Source: Thermoplasmata archaeon
GTDB lineage: Archaea > Thermoplasmatota > Thermoplasmata > Lutacidiplasmatales > UBA184
Assembly (NCBI GenBank): GCA_030043835.1
Contig: JASHWY010000034.1
Coordinates: forward strand, 1-8,391
DNA: 8,391 bases
Direction: 5' to 3'
Position 1 is the stretch's first letter. Each line of letters starts with the position of its first letter. Positions 1 to 6,860 of the stretch are shown in pieces. Both the position numbers and the translations under genes were made by a program. The notes under the pieces were generated by a model. It was not told the origin of the DNA, made no database searches, and saw nothing but the letters and a program-made list of their open reading frames with translations.

Positions 1-35
1 AACGAGTCCTCGTGGTCCACGAGGAGGATCCTCAC
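1..35 (-). CDS. trpG: Anthranilate synthase component II (glutamine amidotransferase), 5' end only
   Basis: Only the first 11 full codons are in the window, starting at a GTG and reading (M)RILLVDHEDS, with the next two bases (TT) compatible with Phe. This matches the typical start of TrpG/PabA glutamine amidotransferases, a first beta strand followed by D-x-x-DSF. The GTG overlaps the trpE stop as GTGA, and a GGAGG lies 6 bases upstream, so the start is well supported. The product would release ammonia from glutamine and pass it to TrpE. The rest of the gene, including the catalytic Cys-His-Glu triad, lies beyond position 1 and cannot be checked. Its place directly after trpE makes TrpG more likely than another class I amidotransferase. 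Confidence 0.85.
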   Translation of the reverse strand, partial: MRILLVDHEDS

Positions 36-1231
36 GCCACGCCTCCCACCAAGGTCGCCTCGACCTGCTCGAGCTTCGCGAGCGTCTCCTGGAACTCGCG
101 CGCGGGCCGGGACCGATGGACGATCCCCGCCCCGGCGGCCGTGTAGAGGCGCCGACCGGCCGCGAACGCCGAGCGGATCGTGAGCGCCCACTCCGCCCGA
201 CGACCGGGTCTAAGGAGCCCGACCGTCCCGGCGTAGGGTCCTCGCCAGGTTCCCTCCTCCCGGCGAAGGAGCTCGGTCGCTCGGATCTTGGGGGCGCCGC
301 TCACCGTCCCGGCGGGGAACGCCGCGGCGAGGGCTTCCCAAGGACCCACCGAGGGCCGAAGGCGGGCATCGACGCGGCTCACGAGGTGCTCGAGCCGCGC
401 GAACCGCTCGCGCCGTTCCTCGACGGAGAGGGTGACCGTGCCCGGGCTCGCCACCCTTCCGAGATCGTTGCGAGCGAGATCGACCAACATCCGATGCTCC
501 GCAAGCTCCTTGGGGTCCGCTTCCAGCGGGAGCCGTCGAGCCCTGCCGGCCCCGACAGGAATCGTTCCAGCGATCGGGTTCACCCGGGCGTTCCTCCCGG
601 CGACCTCGAGCACCGACTCTGGGCTCGCCCCGATGAGCTCCCGGTCGCCGAAGCGGAGGTAGAAGAAAAACGCATAGCGCTCGGACTCCCGCAACCTGTC
701 GGCGCGTTGAGCGAGATCGTCAGGCCGCGCCCAGGATCGCCGGTGAGCCAGGACGACCTGAAACGCCTCGCCGGCCCGAATCTCCCCGATGAGACGTCGC
801 ACGCTCGTTTCGAACCGTGGACGTGGCATCGAGTCGGCGAGAGGCCGGCCGCGCCCGTGGTGTGGTGGACGGTACGCGGGTCGCACGGGCCCGCTCCCGG
901 AGCCTACCGTGATCTTGTCGACGAACGCGAACTCGCCGAGCGGGAACGGCGACCCCGCAGGGAACGAGTCGAGGGCGGGCTCGAAGAGACCGACGGCGTC
1001 AAAGCCGAGGTAACCGAGAAGAGCCCGGTGGCGGCCACCCCGCAAGAACCGGTCGGATTCCTGAGCGAAGGCCGATACGTCGCTCGAGCGCGAAAGGGTC
1101 CGTACCGAGCCGACTCCCGCAAACCAGCTGGCCTGCATCCGGTCGCCCGGGTCGTGAGCGGACCGCTCGAAATACCCCGCGAGCTCATCCCGCTCGGCCC
1201 TCGCCCGAAACGCGTCCCACGGATCGGTCAT
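32..1231 (-). CDS. trpE: Anthranilate synthase component I
   Basis: A 399-residue chorismate-utilising enzyme that, with TrpG, converts chorismate and glutamine-derived ammonia to anthranilate, the first step of tryptophan synthesis. Visible motifs are GASPES (201-206), NPIAGT (218-223), KELAEHRMLVDLARND (241-256), FPAGTVSGAPK (305-315), GPYAGTVG (331-338) and a C-terminal AGAGIV with EFQET (379-383), which carries the metal-binding acidic region of the family. The Ala in PIAGT points to anthranilate synthase rather than aminodeoxychorismate synthase, which normally has PIKGT. The N-terminal part is short and divergent: where feedback-inhibited TrpE proteins carry an LLES element, this one reads YFERS (20-24). 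The ATG overlaps the aspartate kinase stop as ATGA, and GAGGT starts 11 bases upstream of it. A longer reading frame extends upstream but has no family similarity. The neighbouring trpG fragment supports the assignment. Confidence 0.95.
   Translation of the reverse strand: MTDPWDAFRARAERDELAGYFERSAHDPGDRMQASWFAGVGSVRTLSRSSDVSAFAQESDRFLRGGRHRALLGYLGFDAVGLFEPALDSFPAGSPFPLGEFAFVDKITVGSGSGPVRPAYRPPHHGRGRPLADSMPRPRFETSVRRLIGEIRAGEAFQVVLAHRRSWARPDDLAQRADRLRESERYAFFFYLRFGDRELIGASPESVLEVAGRNARVNPIAGTIPVGAGRARRLPLEADPKELAEHRMLVDLARNDLGRVASPGTVTLSVEERRERFARLEHLVSRVDARLRPSVGPWEALAAAFPAGTVSGAPKIRATELLRREEGTWRGPYAGTVGLLRPGRRAEWALTIRSAFAAGRRLYTAAGAGIVHRSRPAREFQETLAKLEQVEATLVGGVA
42..46 (-). promoter_or_regulatory. 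Ribosome binding site for trpG
   Basis: On the minus strand GGGAGG runs from 47 to 42. Its GGAGG core is followed by a 6-base spacer before the GTG at 35-33. It lies inside the last codons of trpE and decides the GTG start of trpG, because no ATG fits there. Confidence 0.7.
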
Positions 1232-2547
1232 GAGACGACCTCGCTCACGAGCGCTCGATGGAGATCGCGCAGCACCGAGAGACCCCGGGACTCGGCGACC
1301 GCGAGCGAGAACGCTCGGGGCGTCGCGCTGAACCCCTCGGCTCCAGAGACCGTGCTCGCCGGGATCCGGTCGAGGTCGTCCAAGATGCCGTCCCCGATCG
1401 CGGTCACGATCGAGACGCGGTAGGGGCCTTCGACCATCGCGGCGGCCTCCCGCGTCACCGGAGCGAGAGCGCGGAGTCCCGCGACGACCTGGCCGGGCTC
1501 GAGGACGAGGCACAGCAGGGCCGACGAGGTGTAGAGCTGCACGAGATTGACCCGCGCCGCCGCCAGCCGTTGAGAGACCTCGGCTACGACGCCCGGACGC
1601 TGTCGGCCTCCGGGAACCCGAAGCCGGAGGAGTCTCAGCGACGGAAGCACCGTGAGCGCGCGATTCCGGCGATCGGCTCGACCGGGGGAGATGGTCGTGA
1701 CGACGTGGGGATCCTCGAGCGAGCGGACCTTGAGGACGATCCCTTGGGCCCGCGCGGGCTCGATCGTGAGGGGATGGAGGACTCGAGCGCCGAACTGGGC
1801 GAGCTCCTCCGCCTCCTCGTACGAGAGGTCCGGGATCGGTCGCGCGTCGGGGACCTCGCGAGGGTCCGCGGAGAGCACCGCCACATGCCGTTTCACGAGC
1901 TCGACGCGGGAGGCGCCGATGAGAGCGCCGATCGCCGAGGCGGCGTAGTCCGAACCTCCCCGTCCGAGCGTCGCGACGCGGCCCTCTAAGCTCCTACCGA
2001 AATAGCCGGTGACGATGGGGACCTCCCCCCGGGAGAAGATCCGGTGGAGGCCCCGCCGCACGGCCACACGGGAGCGGTCGAAAAGGACGCACGATGCCCC
2101 GTAGGCGTTGTCCGTGATGAGACCGAGGTGGTCCGCTTCGACCGCCACCGCCCGGATCCCGCTCTCGCGTAAGCGCGCCGAGAGCCAATGGACCGCCACG
2201 CGTTCTCCCTGACTCAGGATCCGGTCGGAGAGCGGCCCGTCGACATGAGGGGTCCGTTCGAGGAGGGCGAGCAGTCGAGCGAGCCGAACGAGCTGACGCC
2301 GTCCAGCGTCCGGAAGTCCCGGATGGAGTCGACGAACCTTCTCGAGGATCCGGCGGTGACGCACTCGCGACCGGGGGTGCGCGATCGCTTCCTGAAGGAG
2401 GTCGGTCACCCCTTCCCGCGCCGACGCCACCACGACCACCGGGGCGCGCTCGCTGAGCGCGCCCCGAACGTCCGAGAGCACGCGGTTAAGGTCGCTCAGC
2501 GGGGCGCCCCCGAACTTGAGGACGATGGGCGCCCGGCCTCGCGTCAT
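1228..2547 (-). CDS. lysC: Aspartate kinase with C-terminal ACT region
   Basis: A 439-residue amino acid kinase that should phosphorylate L-aspartate to 4-phosphoaspartate, feeding the next enzyme, Asd. The kinase domain covers about residues 7-285: KFGG at 11-14 (catalytic Lys11), SQGER at 112-116, GYFG and EGR (181-190), TLGRGGSDYAAS at 193-204 (Arg197, Asp200), SADPREVPDARPIPDLSYEEA and FGARVLHP at 252-259. Residues 298-439 are a probable pair of ACT subdomains, the usual place for allosteric amino acid binding. Oddities: the usual TDVxGxYTxDPR nucleotide loop reads KRHVAVLSADPR (219-230), and the Lys of FGAKVLHP is Arg. The protein is clearly aspartate-kinase family, but altered ATP handling or reduced activity is possible. 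The ATG forms an ATGA overlap with asd. The best ribosome site, GGAGG, is 15 bases away, which is long. Placed in an aro operon, it probably serves the archaeal aspartate-semialdehyde entry to shikimate. Which end-product the ACT region senses cannot be told. Confidence 0.92.
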   Translation of the reverse strand: MTRGRAPIVLKFGGAPLSDLNRVLSDVRGALSERAPVVVVASAREGVTDLLQEAIAHPRSRVRHRRILEKVRRLHPGLPDAGRRQLVRLARLLALLERTPHVDGPLSDRILSQGERVAVHWLSARLRESGIRAVAVEADHLGLITDNAYGASCVLFDRSRVAVRRGLHRIFSRGEVPIVTGYFGRSLEGRVATLGRGGSDYAASAIGALIGASRVELVKRHVAVLSADPREVPDARPIPDLSYEEAEELAQFGARVLHPLTIEPARAQGIVLKVRSLEDPHVVTTISPGRADRRNRALTVLPSLRLLRLRVPGGRQRPGVVAEVSQRLAAARVNLVQLYTSSALLCLVLEPGQVVAGLRALAPVTREAAAMVEGPYRVSIVTAIGDGILDDLDRIPASTVSGAEGFSATPRAFSLAVAESRGLSVLRDLHRALVSEVVS

Positions 2548-3629
2548 CGGCGGGATCGGGACCCTCCTTCCCCTAGGAGGCCCCCGGCGAGCGCGAGCTC
2601 GGCATTGAGTACGGAGCCTCCGGCCGCTCCTCGCACCGCGTTGTGGGAGAGCACGAAGAACCTTAGGTACGGAGGTGTCCAGCGGATCCGGCCGACCACC
2701 GCGGCCATCCCTCGGGCTCGGGCGGGAGTTCCGGCCCACCGGTCCCGGATCGGCTGCGGGCGGTCCTTTTCGGCTCGGAGGACGATCGGTGGGTGGGGGG
2801 ACGTCGGGAGAGGGAGCGCGCGCAGGGGGTCGAACTCCCGGAAGGCGCGCTCGACCGCCGTAGAAGAGGGCCGGAGCGTCGCGTCGATCGTCACCGCCTC
2901 GAGGTGCCCCTCCCGTGTGGCGACCCTCGCGCAATGGGCCAGGAACCGGGTGCGGATCGGTCGTACCCGACCGGCGCGGAGCCCGCCGAGGATCCGAGAC
3001 GACTCGAGCTCGATCTTCTCCTCCTCCTCCCGGATGAACGGGACGACATTGTCCACGATGTTGAGGGAGGGAACCCCCGGGTAGCCCGCTCCCGAAAGCG
3101 ATTGGTACGTCGTGACGTGGACCGCGCGCGGGGCGAGGAGGCGGGTGATCGGCGCGAGGGCGAGCACGAGGCCCGTCGCGGAGCAGTTGGGGTTCGCGAT
3201 GAGGGCGCCCCGGCCGCTCGGCCGGCGTGCTTGGAGGGCCAAGTGCTCGGGGTTCACCTCGGGAACCAGCAGGGGTACATCGGGGTCCATCCGGTGGTCC
3301 GCCGCGTTGGTGAAGACGGCGATCCCCCGCCGGACGAGCTCGGTCTCGATCGGTCCGGCCGTACCCGACGGGAGGGCGGAGAACGCGACACGGATGCCGG
3401 CCCGTGCGAGCGACGCCGGGCTCACGCGCCGAAGCCGAACCGACGCGAGGTCGACCGGCGGCGCCTCCTCGAGCTGCCAAACGTCCTTTAGGCGCTGCCC
3501 GGCCGTTCGCTCCCCCGCACCGAGGACCCTCGGAAGGAACCTTGGATGGTCGGCGAGCAGCCTTGCGAAATGCTGGCCAACGTAACCTCCGGCACCGAGT
3601 ATGGCGGAAGGGATCGAATCGTCCCTCAT
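2544..3629 (-). CDS. asd: Aspartate-semialdehyde dehydrogenase
   Basis: A 361-residue NADP-dependent enzyme that reduces 4-phosphoaspartate to L-aspartate 4-semialdehyde. The N-terminal Rossmann motif GAGGYVG is at 12-18. The catalytic cysteine is Cys149 in NPNCS (146-150). SLSGAGYPG is at 177-185, a glutamate-rich EEEEKIE at 201-207, the probable catalytic His is His242 in REGH, and the C-terminal SHNAVRGAAGGSVLNAE (328-344) is the NADP-side signature seen in the archaeal/fungal branch of the family. Length is normal for that branch. The start is the ATG overlapping the aroC stop as ATGA, with GGAGG 9 bases upstream. It directly precedes aspartate kinase, so the two successive steps are encoded together, in reverse gene order to the pathway. 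In archaea its product is needed for lysine/threonine/methionine and also, with an aroA'-type enzyme, for the first shikimate intermediate. That second role would explain its place among aro genes, but is inferred from context. Confidence 0.96.
   Translation of the reverse strand: MRDDSIPSAILGAGGYVGQHFARLLADHPRFLPRVLGAGERTAGQRLKDVWQLEEAPPVDLASVRLRRVSPASLARAGIRVAFSALPSGTAGPIETELVRRGIAVFTNAADHRMDPDVPLLVPEVNPEHLALQARRPSGRGALIANPNCSATGLVLALAPITRLLAPRAVHVTTYQSLSGAGYPGVPSLNIVDNVVPFIREEEEKIELESSRILGGLRAGRVRPIRTRFLAHCARVATREGHLEAVTIDATLRPSSTAVERAFREFDPLRALPLPTSPHPPIVLRAEKDRPQPIRDRWAGTPARARGMAAVVGRIRWTPPYLRFFVLSHNAVRGAAGGSVLNAELALAGGLLGEGGSRSRR
2563..2567 (-). promoter_or_regulatory. Distant ribosome binding site before aspartate kinase
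   Basis: GGAGG on the minus strand lies 15 bases from the ATG at 2547-2545, well beyond the 4-10 bases seen at the other junctions of this operon. No in-frame ATG, GTG or TTG lies between. Translation here probably relies on coupling through the ATGA overlap with asd. Confidence 0.4.
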
Positions 3630-4711
3630 CGCGCGTAGCCTCCCCTCAGCGCGAGGTCCGCAATCGCGATGAGCGCGATCGACTCGAGCACAACGACGGC
3701 GCGCGGGACGATACACGGGTCGTGCCGACCCGCGACGTGAAGCGTCGCGGGTTGGCCCGTCGCGAGGTTGACGGTGACCTGAGATTTCGCGATCGACGAG
3801 GTCGGCTTCACCACGACCCGGAAGACGATCGGCATGCCGGTCGCAAGCCCGCCCAAAATTCCCCCAGCGTTGTTGGTGACGGTTCGCACGACACCATGGT
3901 CCCAAACGAACGGGTCATTGTGCTCGCTTCCTCGCATCCGCGCCGCCCTGAATCCCGCCCCGAACTCGATTCCCTTTACCGCGGGGACCGCGAACGCGAG
4001 GTGCGCGATCGATCCCTCGATCGAGTCGAAGAACGGTTCGCCGAGCCCGATGGGGACCCCATCGACCCGGACCTCGATCACGCCGCCCAGGCTGTCGCCG
4101 TCGCGCCGAGCCGCTTGGATCGCCGCCTCCATCCGTTGAGCCGCTTTTGCATCCGGCGTGCCCACTTCGTTCTGGGCCGCTCGTTCTCGTAGGGCGGGAA
4201 GGTCGAGCGATTCCGGGATCTCCGCGTCGACCGTACCGATCGAGCGCGTGTACGCGACGGCGTCGATGTTCCGGGGTGCGAGGACCGCGCGACCGATGGA
4301 ACCCGCGATGACGAGGCCGACCGTCATCCGGCCGGAGAAGATCCCGCCGCCGGAGAGATCGGCGTCGGGCCCGTAGCGGACCCGGGCGGGGTAGTCCGCG
4401 TGGCCGGGTCGGGGCGTGTCGTGCCTCCGGTCGTACGGCGCCCGCTCTACGTCCTCGTTGGGCACGTGCGCCCGGAACGGAGTCCCGTCCGTCCGCCCGT
4501 CCGTGAGGCCATGATCGATCACGAGACGATCCTCTTCCTGGCGTCGGGTCGCTAGCCGCCGCCCGACCGGACGACGGCGGTCAAGGGCGTTCTGTAAAAG
4601 GACGGGATCGACCGGAGTGCCCGGCGGTATCCCCTCGACCTCGACCCCGACCTCGGGCCCATGGCTGCTACCGAAGATCGTGACCTTAAACCGCTCGCCG
4701 AAACGCATCAT
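3626..4711 (-). CDS. aroC: Chorismate synthase
   Basis: A 361-residue, FMN-dependent enzyme that converts 5-enolpyruvylshikimate 3-phosphate to chorismate. Signature blocks are present in order: FGSSHG (13-18) with the first catalytic His17, RRRP (45-48), GTPF (76-79), RPGHADY (101-107) with the second catalytic His104, GGGIFSGRMT (121-130), AVKGIEFGAGF (244-254), GSEHNDPF (261-268), NNAGGILGG (280-288), KPTSSI (302-307) and GRHDPCIVPRA (328-338). Length is usual for the family. The first signature deviates: the common form is GESHG, here GSSHG, and the Thr after HADY is Pro. All main catalytic residues remain. The first ATG (4711) overlaps the aroA stop as ATGA and lies 10 bases after GGAGG. 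A second ATG follows at once (4708), but is farther from that site. It follows aroA directly, matching the reaction order. Confidence 0.97.
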   Translation of the reverse strand: MMRFGERFKVTIFGSSHGPEVGVEVEGIPPGTPVDPVLLQNALDRRRPVGRRLATRRQEEDRLVIDHGLTDGRTDGTPFRAHVPNEDVERAPYDRRHDTPRPGHADYPARVRYGPDADLSGGGIFSGRMTVGLVIAGSIGRAVLAPRNIDAVAYTRSIGTVDAEIPESLDLPALRERAAQNEVGTPDAKAAQRMEAAIQAARRDGDSLGGVIEVRVDGVPIGLGEPFFDSIEGSIAHLAFAVPAVKGIEFGAGFRAARMRGSEHNDPFVWDHGVVRTVTNNAGGILGGLATGMPIVFRVVVKPTSSIAKSQVTVNLATGQPATLHVAGRHDPCIVPRAVVVLESIALIAIADLALRGGYAR

Positions 4712-5985
4712 CGGACGTGAACCTCCGCGCCGATCGCCGAGATCGCGCTCCAGAATCCGGGGAAGGATTTCGCCACGACCCGGGCGTCCCCCACGGTCGA
4801 CGTCCGGTCCGCCGAGAGCGCTCCGACGGCCGCGCTCATGACGATCCGGTGGTCGGTCTCGCTCAACAGAGAAAAGGCGCGCGGCTCACGGGTGCCCGAC
4901 ACGTCGAGCCCGCCCGGCACGAGGTGGGCTTGCGCGCCAAGGGCCTCGGCGATCCGTACGGTGCCCGCTCTTCGGTCCGACTCCTTGAGGGCCACATGAG
5001 GCGCCCCTCGGAGCCGGGATCGACCCGGTGTCACGGCAGCGAGGACTCCGGCGAGAGGATAGAGGTCGGGGGCGCCGGTGAGATCGACGATGAACGGGCG
5101 AAGGGACCGACCCCAAACCGATACTCCGTCCGGGTAGGAGTGAACCTCCGCACCGGCCCGCTTCAATAGGTCGAGCACCGCGAGGTCGGCCTGGGGCCAG
5201 ACCGGCGATACGCCGTCCACGCGTACCCGGCCTCCCGTGATCGCGGCGGCGGTCCAGAGGTACGCCGCCGACGACGCGTCCCCGGGGACGCGGAAGCTGG
5301 ACCCAGAGTAATGTTGTCCGCCGGGGATCCGGAGAACGCGCCGGGTCCCGCGCACGGTCACCCCGTGCGCGGACACTACGGCCCTCGTCGCCGCGATGTA
5401 CGGCTCGGAGACGATCGGTCCGGTGAGACGGAGCGTGGAGCTGTGGGGGCGGGTCGGTAGGGTGAGGAGGAGGGCGGACGCGAACTGCGAGCTCTCGGAA
5501 GCGTCGAGGTCGACCCGGCCCCCGTCGATCGGGCCGGAGATCGTCACCGGGAGGTGAGGACCGTGTTCGCGAGTTCGACACATGGCTCCCAGCGACCGCA
5601 GTGCTCGAAGAAGGGGAGCCAACGGTCGAGAACCGAGCTGGCCCTCGCCCGTGAGACGGGTCGGTTCGGCGTGGAGGGCGGCCAACGCTGCGACAAACCT
5701 CAATGTCGTCCCGGACTCGCCGCAGTCGATCGAGATGGCCCGTCGAGCCCGTCGAGGACGCGTCGCGTGAACGGTCCAGTAACCTCGGCCTCGCGTGACC
5801 GGCGTGCCGAGCGCTCCCAGAGCGCGAGCCGTCGCCCGCGTGTCGTCGGCGTCCAGCGGGCCGTCGACCGAAAAGCTTCGCCCGGAGAGGTGACCCACGA
5901 CGAGCGCACGGTGGGTGTAGCTCTTCGAGGGAGGTGCGGTAATTCGGCCCGAGACGGGACCCGGCCTCACGCGAGCGTGGGTCAC
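4708..5985 (-). CDS. aroA: 3-phosphoshikimate 1-carboxyvinyltransferase (EPSP synthase)
   Basis: A 425-residue enzyme joining phosphoenolpyruvate to shikimate 3-phosphate. Family motifs in order: APPSKSYTHRAL (17-28) with substrate-binding Lys21, GESGTTLRF (89-97), the PEP-site region matching NAGTxxR of bacterial enzymes, GQLGSRPL (115-122), SSQFASALL (165-173), SEPYI (193-197), PGDASSAAY (234-242), a conserved acidic residue Asp307, LKESDRRAG (333-341), DHRIVMSAA (378-386) and KSFPGFW (406-412). Length is normal and no active-site residue is obviously missing. The reading frame is open far upstream, but the GTG at 5985 is chosen because it overlaps the shikimate kinase stop as GTGA, has GGAGG 6 bases upstream, and puts the SKS motif about 20 residues from the start as is usual. 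Product of the preceding kinase is its substrate, and its product goes to AroC encoded next. Confidence 0.97.
   Translation of the reverse strand: MTHARVRPGPVSGRITAPPSKSYTHRALVVGHLSGRSFSVDGPLDADDTRATARALGALGTPVTRGRGYWTVHATRPRRARRAISIDCGESGTTLRFVAALAALHAEPTRLTGEGQLGSRPLAPLLRALRSLGAMCRTREHGPHLPVTISGPIDGGRVDLDASESSQFASALLLTLPTRPHSSTLRLTGPIVSEPYIAATRAVVSAHGVTVRGTRRVLRIPGGQHYSGSSFRVPGDASSAAYLWTAAAITGGRVRVDGVSPVWPQADLAVLDLLKRAGAEVHSYPDGVSVWGRSLRPFIVDLTGAPDLYPLAGVLAAVTPGRSRLRGAPHVALKESDRRAGTVRIAEALGAQAHLVPGGLDVSGTREPRAFSLLSETDHRIVMSAAVGALSADRTSTVGDARVVAKSFPGFWSAISAIGAEVHVR
4722..4726 (-). promoter_or_regulatory. Ribosome binding site for aroC
   Basis: GGAGG on the minus strand, followed by T, lies 10 bases before the first of two tandem ATG codons (4711 and 4708). 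The spacing and the ATGA overlap both favour the first ATG. Confidence 0.6.
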
Positions 5986-6860
5986 GGCGATCCTCCGGAG
6001 GCCGCCTCCGCATCGGTAGAGAGCGCGACCAGCCTTCTCTCGCCGAGCTGGCGGGGCATCGCGGCAAGGACCGATCGTCCCACCTCCTTGAGGGCGATGG
6101 CGGCCAAGGTAGGGCCGAGTCCACTCACTCCCGAGGCGATCGCCCCCGACGCCTTCAGCGTTTCTCGCAGCGAGCGATAGTCGTAGCCCATCGTTCGCTC
6201 GACGAGCTCGGTGTTCTCCGTCATCGCGGTCCACCAGTCCCCCGCGAGCGCTGCGTCGGCCGCTCGCCGGCCTTCCACGGCGCGCTCCTCGAACGCGCTC
6301 TTCCACTCGGGCGACGGACGATGCCGCCGGCGGGGGATGAGGAGGGCCACGCGCCAATCGGGGAGGACCGTCGCGGTGCGCAGTAGCTCATCGGTGCGAT
6401 TGTTCGTGACGCAGAAGCCCGGTCGTAGGCTCGCGAACGCGTCATCGAGGGCACCCGTAACGCTCACCCCGGCCGTCCGCCCAGCTCCGGCCGCGAGTTG
6501 GGCGATCTCGAACGCCGGAGGCTCCTTGCCCGCCGCCCGCGCGGTGGCAAGTGCCACCGCCGTGGCGACGGCACTCGAGCTCTTCAAGCCCCGCGACGGA
6601 GGGATCTCGGACGTTAGGTCGAGCCTCGCCGACCAAGGGCCCCCCGGGGCGTATCGATCGATCGCGAGGCGGAGGGACTCTCGAACGACGGGGGTTCCAG
6701 CCGCTCGCGACATCTTAACCGTGGGCTCACGGCCCGCGGGCTCCTGCCGGAGGACGACGCGGGCGCGCACCGAGAGGTCGATTCCGAGGGCGCACCCGAC
6801 ACCGGTCGGAAGCGCGTTCACGACCGTGACGGCGGCGGTCGACCGAGCTACGCCGATCAC
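5982..6860 (-). CDS. aroK: Shikimate kinase, archaeal GHMP type
   Basis: A 292-residue GHMP-superfamily kinase that phosphorylates shikimate at the 3-hydroxyl using ATP. It is unrelated to the P-loop AroK/AroL of bacteria. The ATP-binding GHMP motif 2 is PPSRGLKSSSAVATA (88-102). VTGALDDAFAS (134-144) holds the Asp pair typical of archaeal shikimate kinases, and GVSGLGPTLAA (244-254) is the C-terminal glycine-rich motif 3. The N-terminus (ARSTAAVTVVNALPTGVG) also fits the family, where a hydrophobic strand is followed by a short Pro-Gly turn. Length is close to the usual 280-300. The frame continues open into the aroDE region, but that stretch is only antisense-like arginine-rich translation. 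The GTG at 6860 gives a GTGA overlap with the aroDE stop and a purine-rich AGGGGG ends 4 bases upstream, a weaker site. The position between aroDE and aroA matches its step. Homoserine kinase and mevalonate-type kinases share the fold; context and the GALDDA block favour shikimate kinase. Confidence 0.94.
   Translation of the reverse strand: MIGVARSTAAVTVVNALPTGVGCALGIDLSVRARVVLRQEPAGREPTVKMSRAAGTPVVRESLRLAIDRYAPGGPWSARLDLTSEIPPSRGLKSSSAVATAVALATARAAGKEPPAFEIAQLAAGAGRTAGVSVTGALDDAFASLRPGFCVTNNRTDELLRTATVLPDWRVALLIPRRRHRPSPEWKSAFEERAVEGRRAADAALAGDWWTAMTENTELVERTMGYDYRSLRETLKASGAIASGVSGLGPTLAAIALKEVGRSVLAAMPRQLGERRLVALSTDAEAASGGSP
5992..5996 (-). promoter_or_regulatory. Ribosome binding site for aroA
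   Basis: GGAGG on the minus strand is followed by A-T-C-G-C-C and the GTG at 5985. The match and 6-base spacing settle the GTG start against the long open extension of this frame. Confidence 0.7.

Noticed and set aside
116..1423. A 435-codon open frame on the plus strand opposite trpE and part of aspartate kinase
   Set aside because: It lies antisense to a clear trpE, has low-complexity Arg/Pro/Gly/Glu-rich translation and no family motifs. High GC removes stop codons from antisense frames.
3010..3034. A run of CTC/TCC triplets looking like a pyrimidine tract or repeat
   Set aside because: It encodes a glutamate-rich stretch of Asd (EEEEKIE, residues 201-207) on the minus strand and is explained by the coding sequence.
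2188..3491. Long overlapping plus-strand open frames (2188-3084 and 2793-3491) opposite asd and aspartate kinase
   Set aside because: Both are antisense to genes with intact catalytic motifs and show only charged low-complexity translation; they are GC-driven shadows.
3404..4192. Plus-strand open frame of 262 codons opposite aroC and asd
   Set aside because: Antisense to aroC and asd, arginine-rich with no recognisable motif and no separate ribosome site that stands out.
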